Positions 15,478 to 24,377 of a stretch of DNA of 64,000 nucleotides are shown piece by piece; within the stretch, counting starts at the first letter, position 1, and each line of letters begins with the position of its first letter. Source of the stretch: JAVJUV01 sp040220415 (GTDB taxonomy: Bacteria; Pseudomonadota; Alphaproteobacteria; Rhodobacterales; Rhodobacteraceae); contig JAVJUV010000162.1 of NCBI GenBank assembly GCA_040220415.1, positions 10,751 through 74,750 of the forward strand, in the 5' to 3' direction. The notes under the pieces were generated by a model that was given only the letters and a program-made list of their open reading frames with translations, had not been told where the DNA came from and did not search any database. Position numbers and translations under genes: made by a program.

Positions 15478-16710
15478 ATGTACGATCTTGCCGTGCTCTG
15501 GTCCTGGGCCGAGTTTGCCGTGCGCTGGCTGCATGTCATCACCGCCATCGCCTGGATCGGCTCGTCCTTCTATTTCATCGCGCTGGATCTCGGCCTGAAC
15601 CGCAACATCCCCGGCCCCGCCGATGGCGAGGAATGGCAGGTGCATGGCGGCGGCTTCTACCACATCCAGAAATACATGGTCGCGCCCGCCGCGATGCCCG
15701 AGCACCTGACCTGGTTCAAGTGGGAGAGTTACTGGACCTGGCTGTCGGGCGCAGCACTTCTGATGATCGTCTACTGGGTCGGGGGCGAATTGTACCTGCT
15801 GGATCCGTCCAAGGCCGACCTTGCGCTGTGGCAGGGGATACTCATCTCGGCGGCGAGCCTGACCATCGGCTGGCTGGTCTATGATGCCTTGTGCAAATCG
15901 CCGCTGGGCGAGAAGCCTACCGTGCTGATGCTGCTTCTGTTCGCGCTGCTGGTGGCGATGAGCTGGGGCTATCACCAGATATTCACGGGCCGCGCGGCGC
16001 TGTTGCACCTGGGTGCGTTCACGGCCACGATCATGACCGCGAACGTCTTCGTCATCATCATGCCGAACCAGCGCATCGTGGTGGCCGACCTGAAGGCCGG
16101 GCGCACGCCCGATCCGAAATACGGCAAGATCGCCAAGTTGCGGTCGACACATAACAACTATCTAACGCTGCCGGTCATCTTCCTGATGCTGTCGAACCAT
16201 TATCCGCTGGCCTTCGCCACGGCCCATGCATGGGCGATCGCGCCGCTGGTGTTCCTGATGGGCGTCACGATCCGGCACTGGTTCAACACGCACCACGCGC
16301 GCGCCGGCAATCCGCACTGGACCTGGGCGGTGACGGTGGTGATCTTCCTGATCATCGCGTGGCTCTCGACCGGAGGCCCCGTGACGGACAGCTACGAGGA
16401 AGCCGAGGCGCGCGTCTTGTCGCCCGCCGAGGCGCGGTTCACGCAAGTCGCCGAATGGCAGGACGCCGAATCCATCGTGCTGGGCAATTGCTCGATGTGC
16501 CATGCCCGCGAGCCGGTCTGGGACGGCATTCGATGGGCGCCGAAGGGCGTGCACCTGGAGACGGCGTCCGACATCGCGCGGCACGCGGAACAGATTTATC
16601 TGCAGGCCGGCCTCAGCCACGCGATGCCGCCGCCATCGGCCAGTTTCCTGGAACCGTCGGACCGCGAGATGCTGGTCGCCTGGTACCGCGCCGGACGCGC
16701 TGCCGACTGA
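15478..16710 (+). CDS. puuD: urate hydroxylase PuuD, membrane protein with cytochrome c domain
   Basis: A 410-residue integral membrane enzyme with about eight transmembrane segments and a C-terminal periplasmic cytochrome c domain. It oxidises urate to 5-hydroxyisourate, the first step of the pathway continued by UraH, UraD, PuuE and AllA here. The membrane part has WLHVITAIAWIGSSFYF, MMTANVF-like and WFNTHHARAGN regions typical of the DUF989/PuuD family; the heme motif is Cys338-x2-Cys341-His342. GAGGG precedes the ATG at 15478. A distal methionine in the HAMPPP segment could be the axial ligand. Confidence 0.93.
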   Translation: MYDLAVLWSWAEFAVRWLHVITAIAWIGSSFYFIALDLGLNRNIPGPADGEEWQVHGGGFYHIQKYMVAPAAMPEHLTWFKWESYWTWLSGAALLMIVYWVGGELYLLDPSKADLALWQGILISAASLTIGWLVYDALCKSPLGEKPTVLMLLLFALLVAMSWGYHQIFTGRAALLHLGAFTATIMTANVFVIIMPNQRIVVADLKAGRTPDPKYGKIAKLRSTHNNYLTLPVIFLMLSNHYPLAFATAHAWAIAPLVFLMGVTIRHWFNTHHARAGNPHWTWAVTVVIFLIIAWLSTGGPVTDSYEEAEARVLSPAEARFTQVAEWQDAESIVLGNCSMCHAREPVWDGIRWAPKGVHLETASDIARHAEQIYLQAGLSHAMPPPSASFLEPSDREMLVAWYRAGRAAD

Positions 16711-16788
16711 CCCGGCCGCCTTCTGCCGGGGCTTGACGGACGGCGCAGCCTCGCAGAAGATTTTCCGCATATTGATCGGAAACTCTTT

Positions 16789-17199
16789 ATGACACGAAAA
16801 CCTTTCCACGCCTTCGAGGGCGTCCGCGTCGACGAAGAAGCCTACAGGCGAATTGGCCCCGACATCGAGGCGGCGCGCGACCTGCTGAGACAATCCGAAG
16901 AAGGCGGCCCGCTGGTCATCCCCGGCGTCGACATCACGTCGCTGCTGGTCAAGCTGTTCGATACCATCCTTCCCGCCGTCAGCATCGGGCCGGCCGAACG
17001 CAGGAACCCGCGCCCCGAAACGCTGCGCCGCGCGCTGAACGCCCTGATCGTCCAGGCCGGCGGCAATTGCAGCCACGGAAAGCCGCCGTCGGCGCGGATC
17101 GAGGCATGGACCGGGCCGGGCGGCGCGGATTACTTCAAGTGTCTCCATTCGCCCGCGCATTTCTGGGACGCCGACGGCAATCTGATCGACAGGCCCTGA
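16789..17199 (+). CDS. small protein of unknown function with two Cys-x-His motifs
   Basis: A 136-residue soluble protein I do not recognise. The N-terminal half is helical and acidic; the C-terminal half carries GGNCSHGKPPS and DYFKCLHSPAHFWD, two Cys-x-His pairs plus a further His, which could bind a metal. There is no signal peptide or membrane segment. It starts 78 bases after puuD and is followed 2 bases later by a membrane protein gene, so the two form a unit. Coding composition matches neighbours. The reading is supported by its length and adjacency, not by homology. Confidence 0.6.
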   Translation: MTRKPFHAFEGVRVDEEAYRRIGPDIEAARDLLRQSEEGGPLVIPGVDITSLLVKLFDTILPAVSIGPAERRNPRPETLRRALNALIVQAGGNCSHGKPPSARIEAWTGPGGADYFKCLHSPAHFWDADGNLIDRP

Positions 17200-17201
17200 G
17201 C

Positions 17202-17849
17202 ATGGTCCATGCCGTTCTCATCTTCGCGGCCAGCATCGGCGGATTGCTGGTCTACTTCACCGATGCAAAGGAAACCGCCATCGGGATCGGGGCGGTTCTG
17301 TTGGTGGTCTGCCTGGCCCTGACGATCGAGGCCCACCGGCAGGTCAAGTCGCATCCGCGGCGCGCTACCCGCCTGTTCGTCGCCTGGCGCGCGGTGCCTC
17401 TTGCCTTCATCTTTCTGGGCGCGATGTCGTCGGTCTGGCTTTCCCTGAACATTCTCGACGTGCTGCCGGTCAGCTTCTCGGACGATCCGGCCCTGGCCGA
17501 TCGGGTCAAGGCGGAAAAGGCGACGCTTCAGTCGCTGGCGACCACGGCCGTCACCACGCTTCTGGCCGCCGTGCTGCTGGATGCGGCGCGCGATCCGGAC
17601 AGCTGGTTCTGGCCGGGCGCGATGCACCGGAGAGCGCTCAAGGCCGCCTTCGACAAAAGCCCCGCCTTCCAGGCGGACCGCTCGGACACAGCCGTGCGGC
17701 AGGCGCTGGAAGATCTGAGATTCGCCTACGCCGAAGAGCGCACCTTTCTGAACGAGGCCAGCGGCTGGTCCTATGCCGCGCGGCTGGAGCGCGCCGGCAT
17801 CATCGAAAACGCGACCGCGACGCTTCGCAAGAAGGGGATCGCCGTCTAA
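17202..17849 (+). CDS. membrane protein of unknown function
   Basis: A 215-residue protein with four hydrophobic segments: about residues 3-20, 25-43, 64-88 and 110-130, followed by an 85-residue cytoplasmic-looking helical tail (WFWPGAMHRRALKAAFDKS onward). I recognise no family. It begins 2 bases after the upstream unknown gene, so the pair is probably cotranslated. The gap after it leads to the tctC ribosome site. Possible roles linked to PuuD or to the Tct transporter are guesswork. Confidence 0.62.
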   Translation: MVHAVLIFAASIGGLLVYFTDAKETAIGIGAVLLVVCLALTIEAHRQVKSHPRRATRLFVAWRAVPLAFIFLGAMSSVWLSLNILDVLPVSFSDDPALADRVKAEKATLQSLATTAVTTLLAAVLLDAARDPDSWFWPGAMHRRALKAAFDKSPAFQADRSDTAVRQALEDLRFAYAEERTFLNEASGWSYAARLERAGIIENATATLRKKGIAV

Positions 17850-17941
17850 ACGCTGGACACCGAAAAATAAATTCTTCAGGGTCTTTCCTGTCCAGGGCCA
17901 TCCGGGTCGCCGGGGTCCAAGAACAACAAGGGAGGACACTC

Positions 17942-18898
17942 ATGAAACTGAAGACCATCGGCCTTTCGGCCGCTTTCGTGCTGACCGCCGGAGCCGTCAG
18001 TGCAGCCGAATGCATCGCGCCGGCCAACCCGGGCGGCGGTTGGGATTTCACCTGCCGTCAGGTGGGCAAGCTGTTGTACGATCTGGGACAGGTCGACCAG
18101 CCCGTGCAGATCACCAACATGGCAGGCGCGGGCGGCGGTCTGGCCTATGCCCACACCGTGGCCGAGCGCAATGACGACGCCGAACTGATCGTGGCCGCGT
18201 CGTCGGCGACCACCACGCGCCTGGCCCAGAAGGCATTCGGCGACGCCACCGCCGACCAGGTACGCTGGGTGGGGGCCATCGGCGCCGATCCCGGCGTGAT
18301 CATCGTCGCGGCCGACAGCCCGCTTCAGAACCTCGACGACATGGTCAACGCGATCAAGGCCGATCCCGGCTCGGTTGCCTTCGCAGGCGGTTCGGCCGCC
18401 GGCGGTTTCGACCACATGAAACCGCTGATGGTGCTGAAGAGCGGCGGATTCGACGACATCACCAAGGTGAAGTACATCGGCGTCGACGGTGGTGCCGACG
18501 CGATCACCCAGACGGTTGGCGGCTTTACCCAGGCGATGACCGGCGACATGTCGGAAATCGTGGGCTTCATGAAGTCCGGCGAAGTGCGCGCGCTGGCGGT
18601 TCTGACCGAAGAGCGCGTTCCCGGCTTCGAGGACATCCCGACCGCCATTGAACAAGGCTATGACGTCGTGGCCGTGAACTGGCGCGGGTTCTATGTGCCC
18701 AAGGGCATCTCGGACGAAGAGTTCGCGACATGGGCCGACAAAATCCGGACCGTCGCCGAAAGCCCGGAGTGGGCGGAGACCATGGCCGCCAACGGCCTGG
18801 CGGCCTTCACCAAGGTCGGTCCCGACTTCCAGAACTGGGTCGATCAGGTGATCGCCGACACCGAGGAACTGAGCCGTGAAATCGGTGTGATCCAGTAA
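17942..18898 (+). CDS. tctC: tripartite tricarboxylate transporter substrate-binding protein (TctC)
   Basis: A 318-residue periplasmic binding protein with a signal peptide of about 21 residues ending VSAAE. Bug/TctC-family features follow: APANPGGGWDFTCRQ, ITNMAGAGGGLAYAHTV, VAASSATTTRLAQ, a VAFAGGSAAGGFDHM loop and the DGGADAITQTVGG segment that closes on a dicarboxylate-like ligand. GGGAGG lies at ideal distance from the ATG. It is coupled to tctB (TAATG overlap). The ligand is expected to be a carboxylic acid, not identifiable from sequence. Confidence 0.93.
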   Translation: MKLKTIGLSAAFVLTAGAVSAAECIAPANPGGGWDFTCRQVGKLLYDLGQVDQPVQITNMAGAGGGLAYAHTVAERNDDAELIVAASSATTTRLAQKAFGDATADQVRWVGAIGADPGVIIVAADSPLQNLDDMVNAIKADPGSVAFAGGSAAGGFDHMKPLMVLKSGGFDDITKVKYIGVDGGADAITQTVGGFTQAMTGDMSEIVGFMKSGEVRALAVLTEERVPGFEDIPTAIEQGYDVVAVNWRGFYVPKGISDEEFATWADKIRTVAESPEWAETMAANGLAAFTKVGPDFQNWVDQVIADTEELSREIGVIQ

Positions 18899-19338
18899 TG
18901 GTCTCGGACCGCATCTTCGGTGTGGTCGTGGTTCTGGGGGCGCTCGCGTATATCGCGGGCGCCCTGCAGACACAGACCAGCTTCATGTCGGACCCTGTCG
19001 GCTCCAAGACCTTTCCGATCCTGATCGGGTCGGTGGCCGGACTGTGCGGTCTGTTCATGATCTTCAAACCGGACGAACAACCCGACTGGCCCGACCTGAA
19101 ATCGGCGCTTGCGCTGCTGATCGCGGTCCTGGTGCTGATCTGCTATGCCTATGCGCTGAAACCGCTGGGTTTTCTGATCCCGACGGCCATCGCGGCGGCG
19201 ATCCTCAGCTATCAGATCTCGCCCAGACCAGCCTTTGCCGCGATGACCGGGCCTGGCCTGGCCGTGGGCCTGTTCGTGCTATTCAAATACATTCTCGGGC
19301 TGGGGCTTGTGGCCTTTCCCAAGGGGTGGATCGGCTAA
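18898..19338 (+). CDS. tctB: tripartite tricarboxylate transporter small membrane subunit (TctB)
   Basis: A 146-residue protein with four predicted transmembrane segments, a FMSDPVGSKTFPILIG loop after the first and a C-terminal FPKGWIG. This arrangement is typical of TctB, the small membrane subunit that pairs with TctA. Its ATG shares a base with the tctC stop. tctA follows 12 bases later. Confidence 0.92.
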   Translation: MVSDRIFGVVVVLGALAYIAGALQTQTSFMSDPVGSKTFPILIGSVAGLCGLFMIFKPDEQPDWPDLKSALALLIAVLVLICYAYALKPLGFLIPTAIAAAILSYQISPRPAFAAMTGPGLAVGLFVLFKYILGLGLVAFPKGWIG

Positions 19339-19350
19339 GGGGCGGCTGAC

Positions 19351-20856
19351 ATGGATATCTTTTCGAACCTGGCGATGGGCTTTGCCATCGCCCTTTCGCC
19401 CTACACGCTGATGCTGGCTGTCCTGGGCTGCTTCATCGGAACGATCGTGGGCGCCCTGCCCGGTCTCGGACCGTCGAACGGTGTCGCGATCCTGATCCCG
19501 ATCACCTTCAGCATGGGCCTCGACGCCACCGCGGCGCTGGTGCTCCTGACCTCCGTCTACTATGGCGCGATGTATGGCGGGCGGATCAGTTCGATCCTCT
19601 TGAACATCCCCGGCGACGAACCGGCGCTGATGACGACGCTGGATGGCTATCCGATGGCAAAGAACGGACGGCCCGGCGAGGCGTTGGTGATCTCGGGCTT
19701 CGCGTCTTTCTGGGGCGCATTGTTCGCGACCGTCATGCTGGCGCTTGTCGCCCCCGCGCTGAGCCGCATCGCCTATCAATTCGGCCCTGCGGAATATTTC
19801 GCGCTGTACCTGCTGGCCTTCTCGACGCTGGGCGGGATCGCGTCCAACAACCAGGCCAAGGCGGCCTTCGCCTCTTGCGTGGGCCTTGGCATCTCGGTCA
19901 TCGGGCTGGACAATTTCAGCGGCATGCCGCGGATGACCGGCGGCAACCTTCACCTTATGGACGGCGTCGACTTCCTTGTCGCCATTGTCGGGCTGTTCGC
20001 GGTCTCGGAGGTGTTCTTCTTCATCGAGAAGCACGGCAAGGGCGGCGCGGTCGGCATCACGCTGGGCAAGTTCAAGGTGCCATGGGGCGAGATCTGGGAC
20101 ACGCGCTGGACGCAAGTACGGTCGGGCATCGTCGGTTTCATCGCCGGTGTGCTGCCGGGCGCCGGGGCCTCGCTGGGATCGTTCCTGACCTACATGATGG
20201 AAAAAAGCATCGCCGGAGAGAAGGGCAAGTTCGGCACGGGCGTGCCGAAGGGTGTGGCGGCACCCGAAGCGGGCAACAACGCCGCGGCCGGCGGCGCGCT
20301 GGTGCCGATGCTGACGCTGGGCGTGCCGGGTTCGGGGACAACGGCGGTGCTGCTGGCGGTGCTGATGACGCTGAACATCACGCCGGGACCGACGCTGTTC
20401 ACCGACCGGCCCGAGGTGGTCTGGGGCCTTATCGCCTCGCTTCTGATCGCCAACTTCGTGCTTCTGGCGATGAACGTGCCGCTGGTGCGAATCTTCGTGC
20501 GCATCCTGTCGGTGCCGCCCGCGCTGTTGCTGCCGGGTGTGACGATGGTGTCGTTCGTCGGGATCTACTCGCTGACCGGCGGGTATTTCGACCTTCTGCT
20601 GATGATTCTGTTCGGGATCATGGGCTATGTGTTCCGCAAGATGGATATTCCCACGGTGCCGGTGATCCTGGGCATCCTGCTGGGTTCCAACATGGAAGAC
20701 GCCCTGCGCCGCGCAATGGTGCTGTCGGATGGCGATGTGACCTACCTGTTCTCGTCGCCGATCGCTATCGGGTTGTGGTTCTTCGCCGTCGCGGGTTTCG
20801 TCGCTCCGATGTTCCTGCGCGGTGTCATGAAGAAACCGCAGGCGATCACGGACTGA
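19351..20856 (+). CDS. tctA: tripartite tricarboxylate transporter large membrane subunit (TctA)
   Basis: A 501-residue membrane protein with about eleven hydrophobic segments. Two TctA signatures are present: the GTIVGALPGLGPSNGVAIL loop near the N terminus and the equivalent GFIAGVLPGAGASLGSFL further on, plus PEAGNNAAAGGALVPMLTLG. Together with TctB it carries out ion-driven uptake of the carboxylate delivered by TctC. The next gene encodes an AtuA-like protein, which suggests the transported compound is processed by it. Confidence 0.95.
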   Translation: MDIFSNLAMGFAIALSPYTLMLAVLGCFIGTIVGALPGLGPSNGVAILIPITFSMGLDATAALVLLTSVYYGAMYGGRISSILLNIPGDEPALMTTLDGYPMAKNGRPGEALVISGFASFWGALFATVMLALVAPALSRIAYQFGPAEYFALYLLAFSTLGGIASNNQAKAAFASCVGLGISVIGLDNFSGMPRMTGGNLHLMDGVDFLVAIVGLFAVSEVFFFIEKHGKGGAVGITLGKFKVPWGEIWDTRWTQVRSGIVGFIAGVLPGAGASLGSFLTYMMEKSIAGEKGKFGTGVPKGVAAPEAGNNAAAGGALVPMLTLGVPGSGTTAVLLAVLMTLNITPGPTLFTDRPEVVWGLIASLLIANFVLLAMNVPLVRIFVRILSVPPALLLPGVTMVSFVGIYSLTGGYFDLLLMILFGIMGYVFRKMDIPTVPVILGILLGSNMEDALRRAMVLSDGDVTYLFSSPIAIGLWFFAVAGFVAPMFLRGVMKKPQAITD

Positions 20857-20923
20857 GCATGGACCCCTGCCGCGCGGCATTCTACAAGGGCGCTCCGACA
20901 ACGCTGGCAAAGGCCCCGCGAAG

Positions 20924-22276
20924 ATGACACGCATCCTGATCCCCTCTGGCGCGCTTGGGCTTGGCTATGACCAGGCGGCGCTGGATCTGGGCATCGCGAA
21001 CAGGCCCGACCTGATCGCCATAGACGGGGGATCCACCGATTCCGGTCCGTCCTATCTGGGGCGGGGCGTGTCGAAATACGCGCGTTCCTCGACAAGGGCC
21101 GAATGGGCCGGGCTGATCGACGCCCGCGCGCGCGCCGGATGTCCGCTGGTCATCGGCACGGCCGGCACCTGCGGCGCGGACAGCGCCGTGGACTGGCTGC
21201 TGGAGATAACGCGCGAGATCCTGGACGAGCGCGGCGAAAGCGCGAAGATCGCGGTTTTGAAATCCGACCAGCCCGCCGCTCGCCTGACCGGGGCGCTTGC
21301 GGCGGGACGAATCGCGCCCCTGACCCCTGCGCCCGAAATCGACGCGAACCTGATCGAAAGCTGTACCAACATCGTTGCGCTGGCCGGGGCCGAGCAGATC
21401 AACGCGGCGCTGGAAACCGGGGCCGACATCGTCATCGCGGGACGCACCACCGACACGGCGATCATCGCCGCACTGCCGATCACGCGCGGCGTCGAGGCGG
21501 GCGTCGCCTGGCACGCGGCCAAGATCGGCGAATGCGGCGCTCTTTGCGCCACGAATCCGCAATCGGGCGTTCTGCAACTGGATTTCGAGACCGACAGCTG
21601 CCTGATCACGCCGCTTGCCGACGGCGCCGAGGCCACGCCGCACACGGTTTCGGCGCATATGCTCTACGAGAACTCCGATCCCTTCCGGCTGTACGAACCG
21701 GGCGGGCATCTGGACGTCACGAAAGCCACCTACACCGCCGAGGGCGCGGGTGCTGTCCGCATCGCCGGCGCGCACTGGGTGCCGGCGTCCGCCTATACCG
21801 TAAAGCTGGAGGGCGCGCGGATCGCTGGCTATCAGACCATCCTTCTCGCACTGCTGCGCGACCCGCACTATGTGGCGCACGCCGCGGCCTGGGCCGACGA
21901 TATCGTGAAGAAATGCACCGCCAAGGCGCTGGCGCGCACCCGGGCTACCGAAGACGATTTCGCCATCGAGATCCGGCTGATCGGCCAGAACGCGACGCTT
22001 GGCGCACTGGAGACCCGCCCTGGCGATCCGGTCGAAATCGGCGCCCTGGGCATCGTCACGGCGAAAAGCCAGGAACTGGCCGCCGAGATCGGCAAGCTGC
22101 TGAACCCCTACCTGCTGCACCATCCACTGACGCGGGACGAGGAACAGCCGACCTTCGCCTTTCCCTTCTCGCCCGCCGAGATCGACCGGGGCGCGGTCTA
22201 CGAGTTCTGCCTGAACCACGTGCTGACGCTGGACGACCCGATGGACGCCTTCGCCCTGGAGGTGGTCGATGCCTGA
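20924..22276 (+). CDS. AtuA-family (DUF1446) protein
   Basis: A 450-residue cytoplasmic protein of the DUF1446/AtuA family. Recognisable parts are IPSGALGLGYD, IDGGSTDSGPSYLGRG, IGTAGTCGADSAVDWL, the NIVALAGAEQINAAL and VIAGRTTDTAIIAALP segments, and EPGGHLDVTKATY. AtuA is needed for growth of Pseudomonas on citronellol-type terpenes, but its reaction is not established, and many homologues sit with TctCBA genes and DUF4387 as here. It overlaps the DUF4387 gene by 8 bases. A role in a CoA-ester or hydroxyacid pathway for the transported substrate is inferred from context only. Confidence 0.85.
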   Translation: MTRILIPSGALGLGYDQAALDLGIANRPDLIAIDGGSTDSGPSYLGRGVSKYARSSTRAEWAGLIDARARAGCPLVIGTAGTCGADSAVDWLLEITREILDERGESAKIAVLKSDQPAARLTGALAAGRIAPLTPAPEIDANLIESCTNIVALAGAEQINAALETGADIVIAGRTTDTAIIAALPITRGVEAGVAWHAAKIGECGALCATNPQSGVLQLDFETDSCLITPLADGAEATPHTVSAHMLYENSDPFRLYEPGGHLDVTKATYTAEGAGAVRIAGAHWVPASAYTVKLEGARIAGYQTILLALLRDPHYVAHAAAWADDIVKKCTAKALARTRATEDDFAIEIRLIGQNATLGALETRPGDPVEIGALGIVTAKSQELAAEIGKLLNPYLLHHPLTRDEEQPTFAFPFSPAEIDRGAVYEFCLNHVLTLDDPMDAFALEVVDA

Positions 22277-22571
22277 GATCAGTGAAATCGCCGAAAAGGT
22301 CCGCTCGAAGAACGCGGGACCGTTCTGGGTGACGATCGACATCTTCTGCGGCAGCGCCGAGGCCTTCGCGCGTGTCCGCGACGGGCTGAAGACGGCCGAG
22401 GCCGCCCGCGTGCTCGGCGTGCCGACGCAGGAACTGAAGCGGTTCGACATCGCGGAACTGAACGTGGTCAAGCTGTCGGCGCCGCGTCCCGCGGTTCAGG
22501 GCACCGTCGCAGACCGCGACATGCACGGCGCCGGGTGGGCCGTGTTGATCGCCGAGTTGGAAATCGGCTGA
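22269..22571 (+). CDS. DUF4387 family protein
   Basis: A 100-residue cytoplasmic protein with SKNAGPFWVTIDIFCGSAEAF near its start and QGTVADRDMHGAGWAVLIAELEIG at its end, the hallmark ends of DUF4387. Members almost always lie next to an AtuA-family gene, and some larger AtuA proteins carry it as a C-terminal domain, so the two chains likely form one complex. Function is unknown. It overlaps the upstream gene by 8 bases. Confidence 0.85.
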   Translation: MPEISEIAEKVRSKNAGPFWVTIDIFCGSAEAFARVRDGLKTAEAARVLGVPTQELKRFDIAELNVVKLSAPRPAVQGTVADRDMHGAGWAVLIAELEIG

Positions 22572-22710
22572 CGTCGCGCCGCGGCCCGTCGGCAGAAACG
22601 CACGCGCGAAACACCAATACGGGTGACATTGCTGCAACGGTCAACTATACTTTGCGGTGAGCGGCCAGATAAGGCCGTCGTTGAGGCAATTAATACAAAG
22701 GGCAGACCCC

Positions 22711-23268
22711 ATGACTCGATTCCCCCGTCGCGCCGTGCTGACAGGTGCCGCCGCTTCCCTGGCTCTGGCGGCCTGCGGAAATGGCATCGGCAGCCCCGGC
22801 GCCGCAAACATCGACGCCCGCGCGGACGCATCGCTGGCGTATCTGGACAGCAATTATCCCGGCACGCGCGACCTGCGCGATAAATCCGTCGGCATGCTTA
22901 TCATGCCGCTCATCACCGAGGCCAGTTTCGGCTTCGGCGGGTCGTACGGACGCGGTGCGCTTCGCGTCAACGGCGTCACCGTCGACTACTATTCGGCCGC
23001 CCAGGCCAGCTTCGGCATCCAGGCAGGCGCCCAGCAATACGCGCACGTTCTGTATTTCATGACCGAAGAGGCGCTGGCTGAGTTCCGTGCCTCGACCGGG
23101 TGGGCCGCCGGGGCGGACGTGAAATACGCGGTCAACGATCGGGGCGGCAACCTGTCGGCAGAGACGACGACCGTTCTGGCGCCGGTTATCGCGGTGGTCT
23201 TCGGTCAGGCCGGCCTGATCGCCGGCGCTTCGGTTGAAGGCACAAAGTACACGCGCATCATTCCCTGA
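22711..23268 (+). CDS. SYLF-domain lipoprotein
   Basis: A 185-residue protein with a lipoprotein signal (RRAVLTGAAASLALAAC, lipobox LAAC) followed by a SYLF/Ysc84-like lipid-binding domain: residues YPGTRDLRDKSVGMLIMP, a glycine-rich FGFGGSYGRGALRV strand, YYSAAQASFGIQAGAQQY and ending KYTRII. The SYLF domain binds phosphoinositides in eukaryotes; bacterial secreted versions are of unknown role. The ATG at 22711 is preferred over one 18 codons upstream because it places the signal peptide at the N terminus. A rho-independent terminator follows. Confidence 0.85.
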   Translation: MTRFPRRAVLTGAAASLALAACGNGIGSPGAANIDARADASLAYLDSNYPGTRDLRDKSVGMLIMPLITEASFGFGGSYGRGALRVNGVTVDYYSAAQASFGIQAGAQQYAHVLYFMTEEALAEFRASTGWAAGADVKYAVNDRGGNLSAETTTVLAPVIAVVFGQAGLIAGASVEGTKYTRIIP

Positions 23269-23292
23269 TCTTGTCGTCACCGGAATACGGGC

Positions 23293-23322
23293 GGAGGGGC
23301 ATTCGCCCCTCCTTTTCTTTTT
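23293..23322 (+). terminator. rho-independent terminator after SYLF gene
   Basis: GGAGGGGC (23293-23300), loop ATTC, GCCCCTCC (23305-23312) make a perfect 8-base-pair stem followed by TTTTCTTTTT. It lies 24 bases after the SYLF stop and before the convergent dehydrogenase gene. Confidence 0.88.
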
Positions 23323-23430
23323 CAGAGCCGTGACGTCGCGCTTGTACCGGCGGGAATGCGGGTACCGGCCCGAACCCACGTCCGCCGGCAGCGCGCGAAC
23401 GCCGCCGGTTTCGGTCCGGGCAGAGCAGCC

Positions 23431-24303
23431 TCAGCCCAGCTTGCGCAGCCGCTTGAACAGGCTCGAGGTATCCCAGCGTCCGCCGCCCATCTTCTGGACG
23501 TCCTTGTAATACTGGTCGACCAGCGCGGTTACGGGCAGCGACGCGCCTGTCTCGTTCGCCGTATCGAGACAGATACCGAGATCCTTGCGCATCCAGTCCA
23601 CCGCGAAGCCATGCTCGAAATGGTCGTCCAGCATCGTCTCGTAGCGGTTCGCCATCTGCCACGAGCCTGCCGCGCCCTGGCTGATCACCTCGACCACCGC
23701 GCGCCCGTCGAGACCGGCCTTCTCGGCGAAGTGCAGCGCCTCGGAAAGACCCTGGACAAGGCCCGCGATGGCGATCTGATTGCACATCTTGGTCATCTGG
23801 CCCGCGCCCGAATCTCCGATGCGGCGGCAGATCTTGGAATAGGCGTCGATGATCGGCGCGGCCCGGTCGTAGGCGCCCTTGTCGCCGCCGCACATGACCG
23901 ACAGCTGACCATTCTCGGCCCCCGCCTGCCCGCCCGAGATCGGGGCGTCGACGAAGGAAATGTTCTTCTTGTCGGCGGCGGCGTAAAGCTCGCGCGTGAC
24001 CTTGGCGCTGACGGTGGTGTGATCAACGAAGATCGCGCCGCCCTTCATTCCGGCGAAGGCGCCGTCATCGCCCAGGCAGATCGAGCGCAGGTCGTCGTCG
24101 TTGCCGACGCAGGCCATGACGAAATCCGCTCCTGCGGCTGCCTCGCGCGGTGTCCTCGCGGCCTTTCCGCCGTGCTTGTCGGCCCAGGCCTCGGCTTTCG
24201 AGAAGGTGCGATTGTAGACGGTAACGGAATGCCCCGCGGCCTGAAGGTGCCCCGCCATCGGGAACCCCATGACCCCCAGACCCAGAAACGCGCAGTTTGC
24301 CAT
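23431..24303 (-). CDS. beta-hydroxyacid dehydrogenase (3-hydroxyisobutyrate dehydrogenase-like)
   Basis: A 290-residue NAD(P)-dependent oxidoreductase. The Rossmann start is FLGLGVMGFPMAGHL (residues 6-20), the substrate loop is APISGGQAG (Ser123-Gly124-Gly125), and the catalytic lysine is Lys172 in GAGQMTKMCNQ with Asn175. It is close to 3-hydroxyisobutyrate, tartronate semialdehyde and related 2-hydroxymethyl dehydrogenases; the substrate is not decidable. The residue after the second beta strand is Asn-Arg (VYNRT), which favours NADP. It diverges from the penicillin-acylase gene. Confidence 0.88.
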   Translation of the reverse strand: MANCAFLGLGVMGFPMAGHLQAAGHSVTVYNRTFSKAEAWADKHGGKAARTPREAAAGADFVMACVGNDDDLRSICLGDDGAFAGMKGGAIFVDHTTVSAKVTRELYAAADKKNISFVDAPISGGQAGAENGQLSVMCGGDKGAYDRAAPIIDAYSKICRRIGDSGAGQMTKMCNQIAIAGLVQGLSEALHFAEKAGLDGRAVVEVISQGAAGSWQMANRYETMLDDHFEHGFAVDWMRKDLGICLDTANETGASLPVTALVDQYYKDVQKMGGGRWDTSSLFKRLRKLG

Positions 24304-24377
24304 GGTATCCTCCCTTGTTTTCCGGCCTCGTGCGGGCTTTACCTAAAGGACAGGCATTTCTAGTCAATAAGGCGCAC

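Noticed and set aside
17853..17895. CTGGACA/TGTCCAG inverted repeat before tctC as an attenuator or terminator
   Set aside because: Only 7 bases per arm with a 29-base loop and no T tract; could easily be chance.
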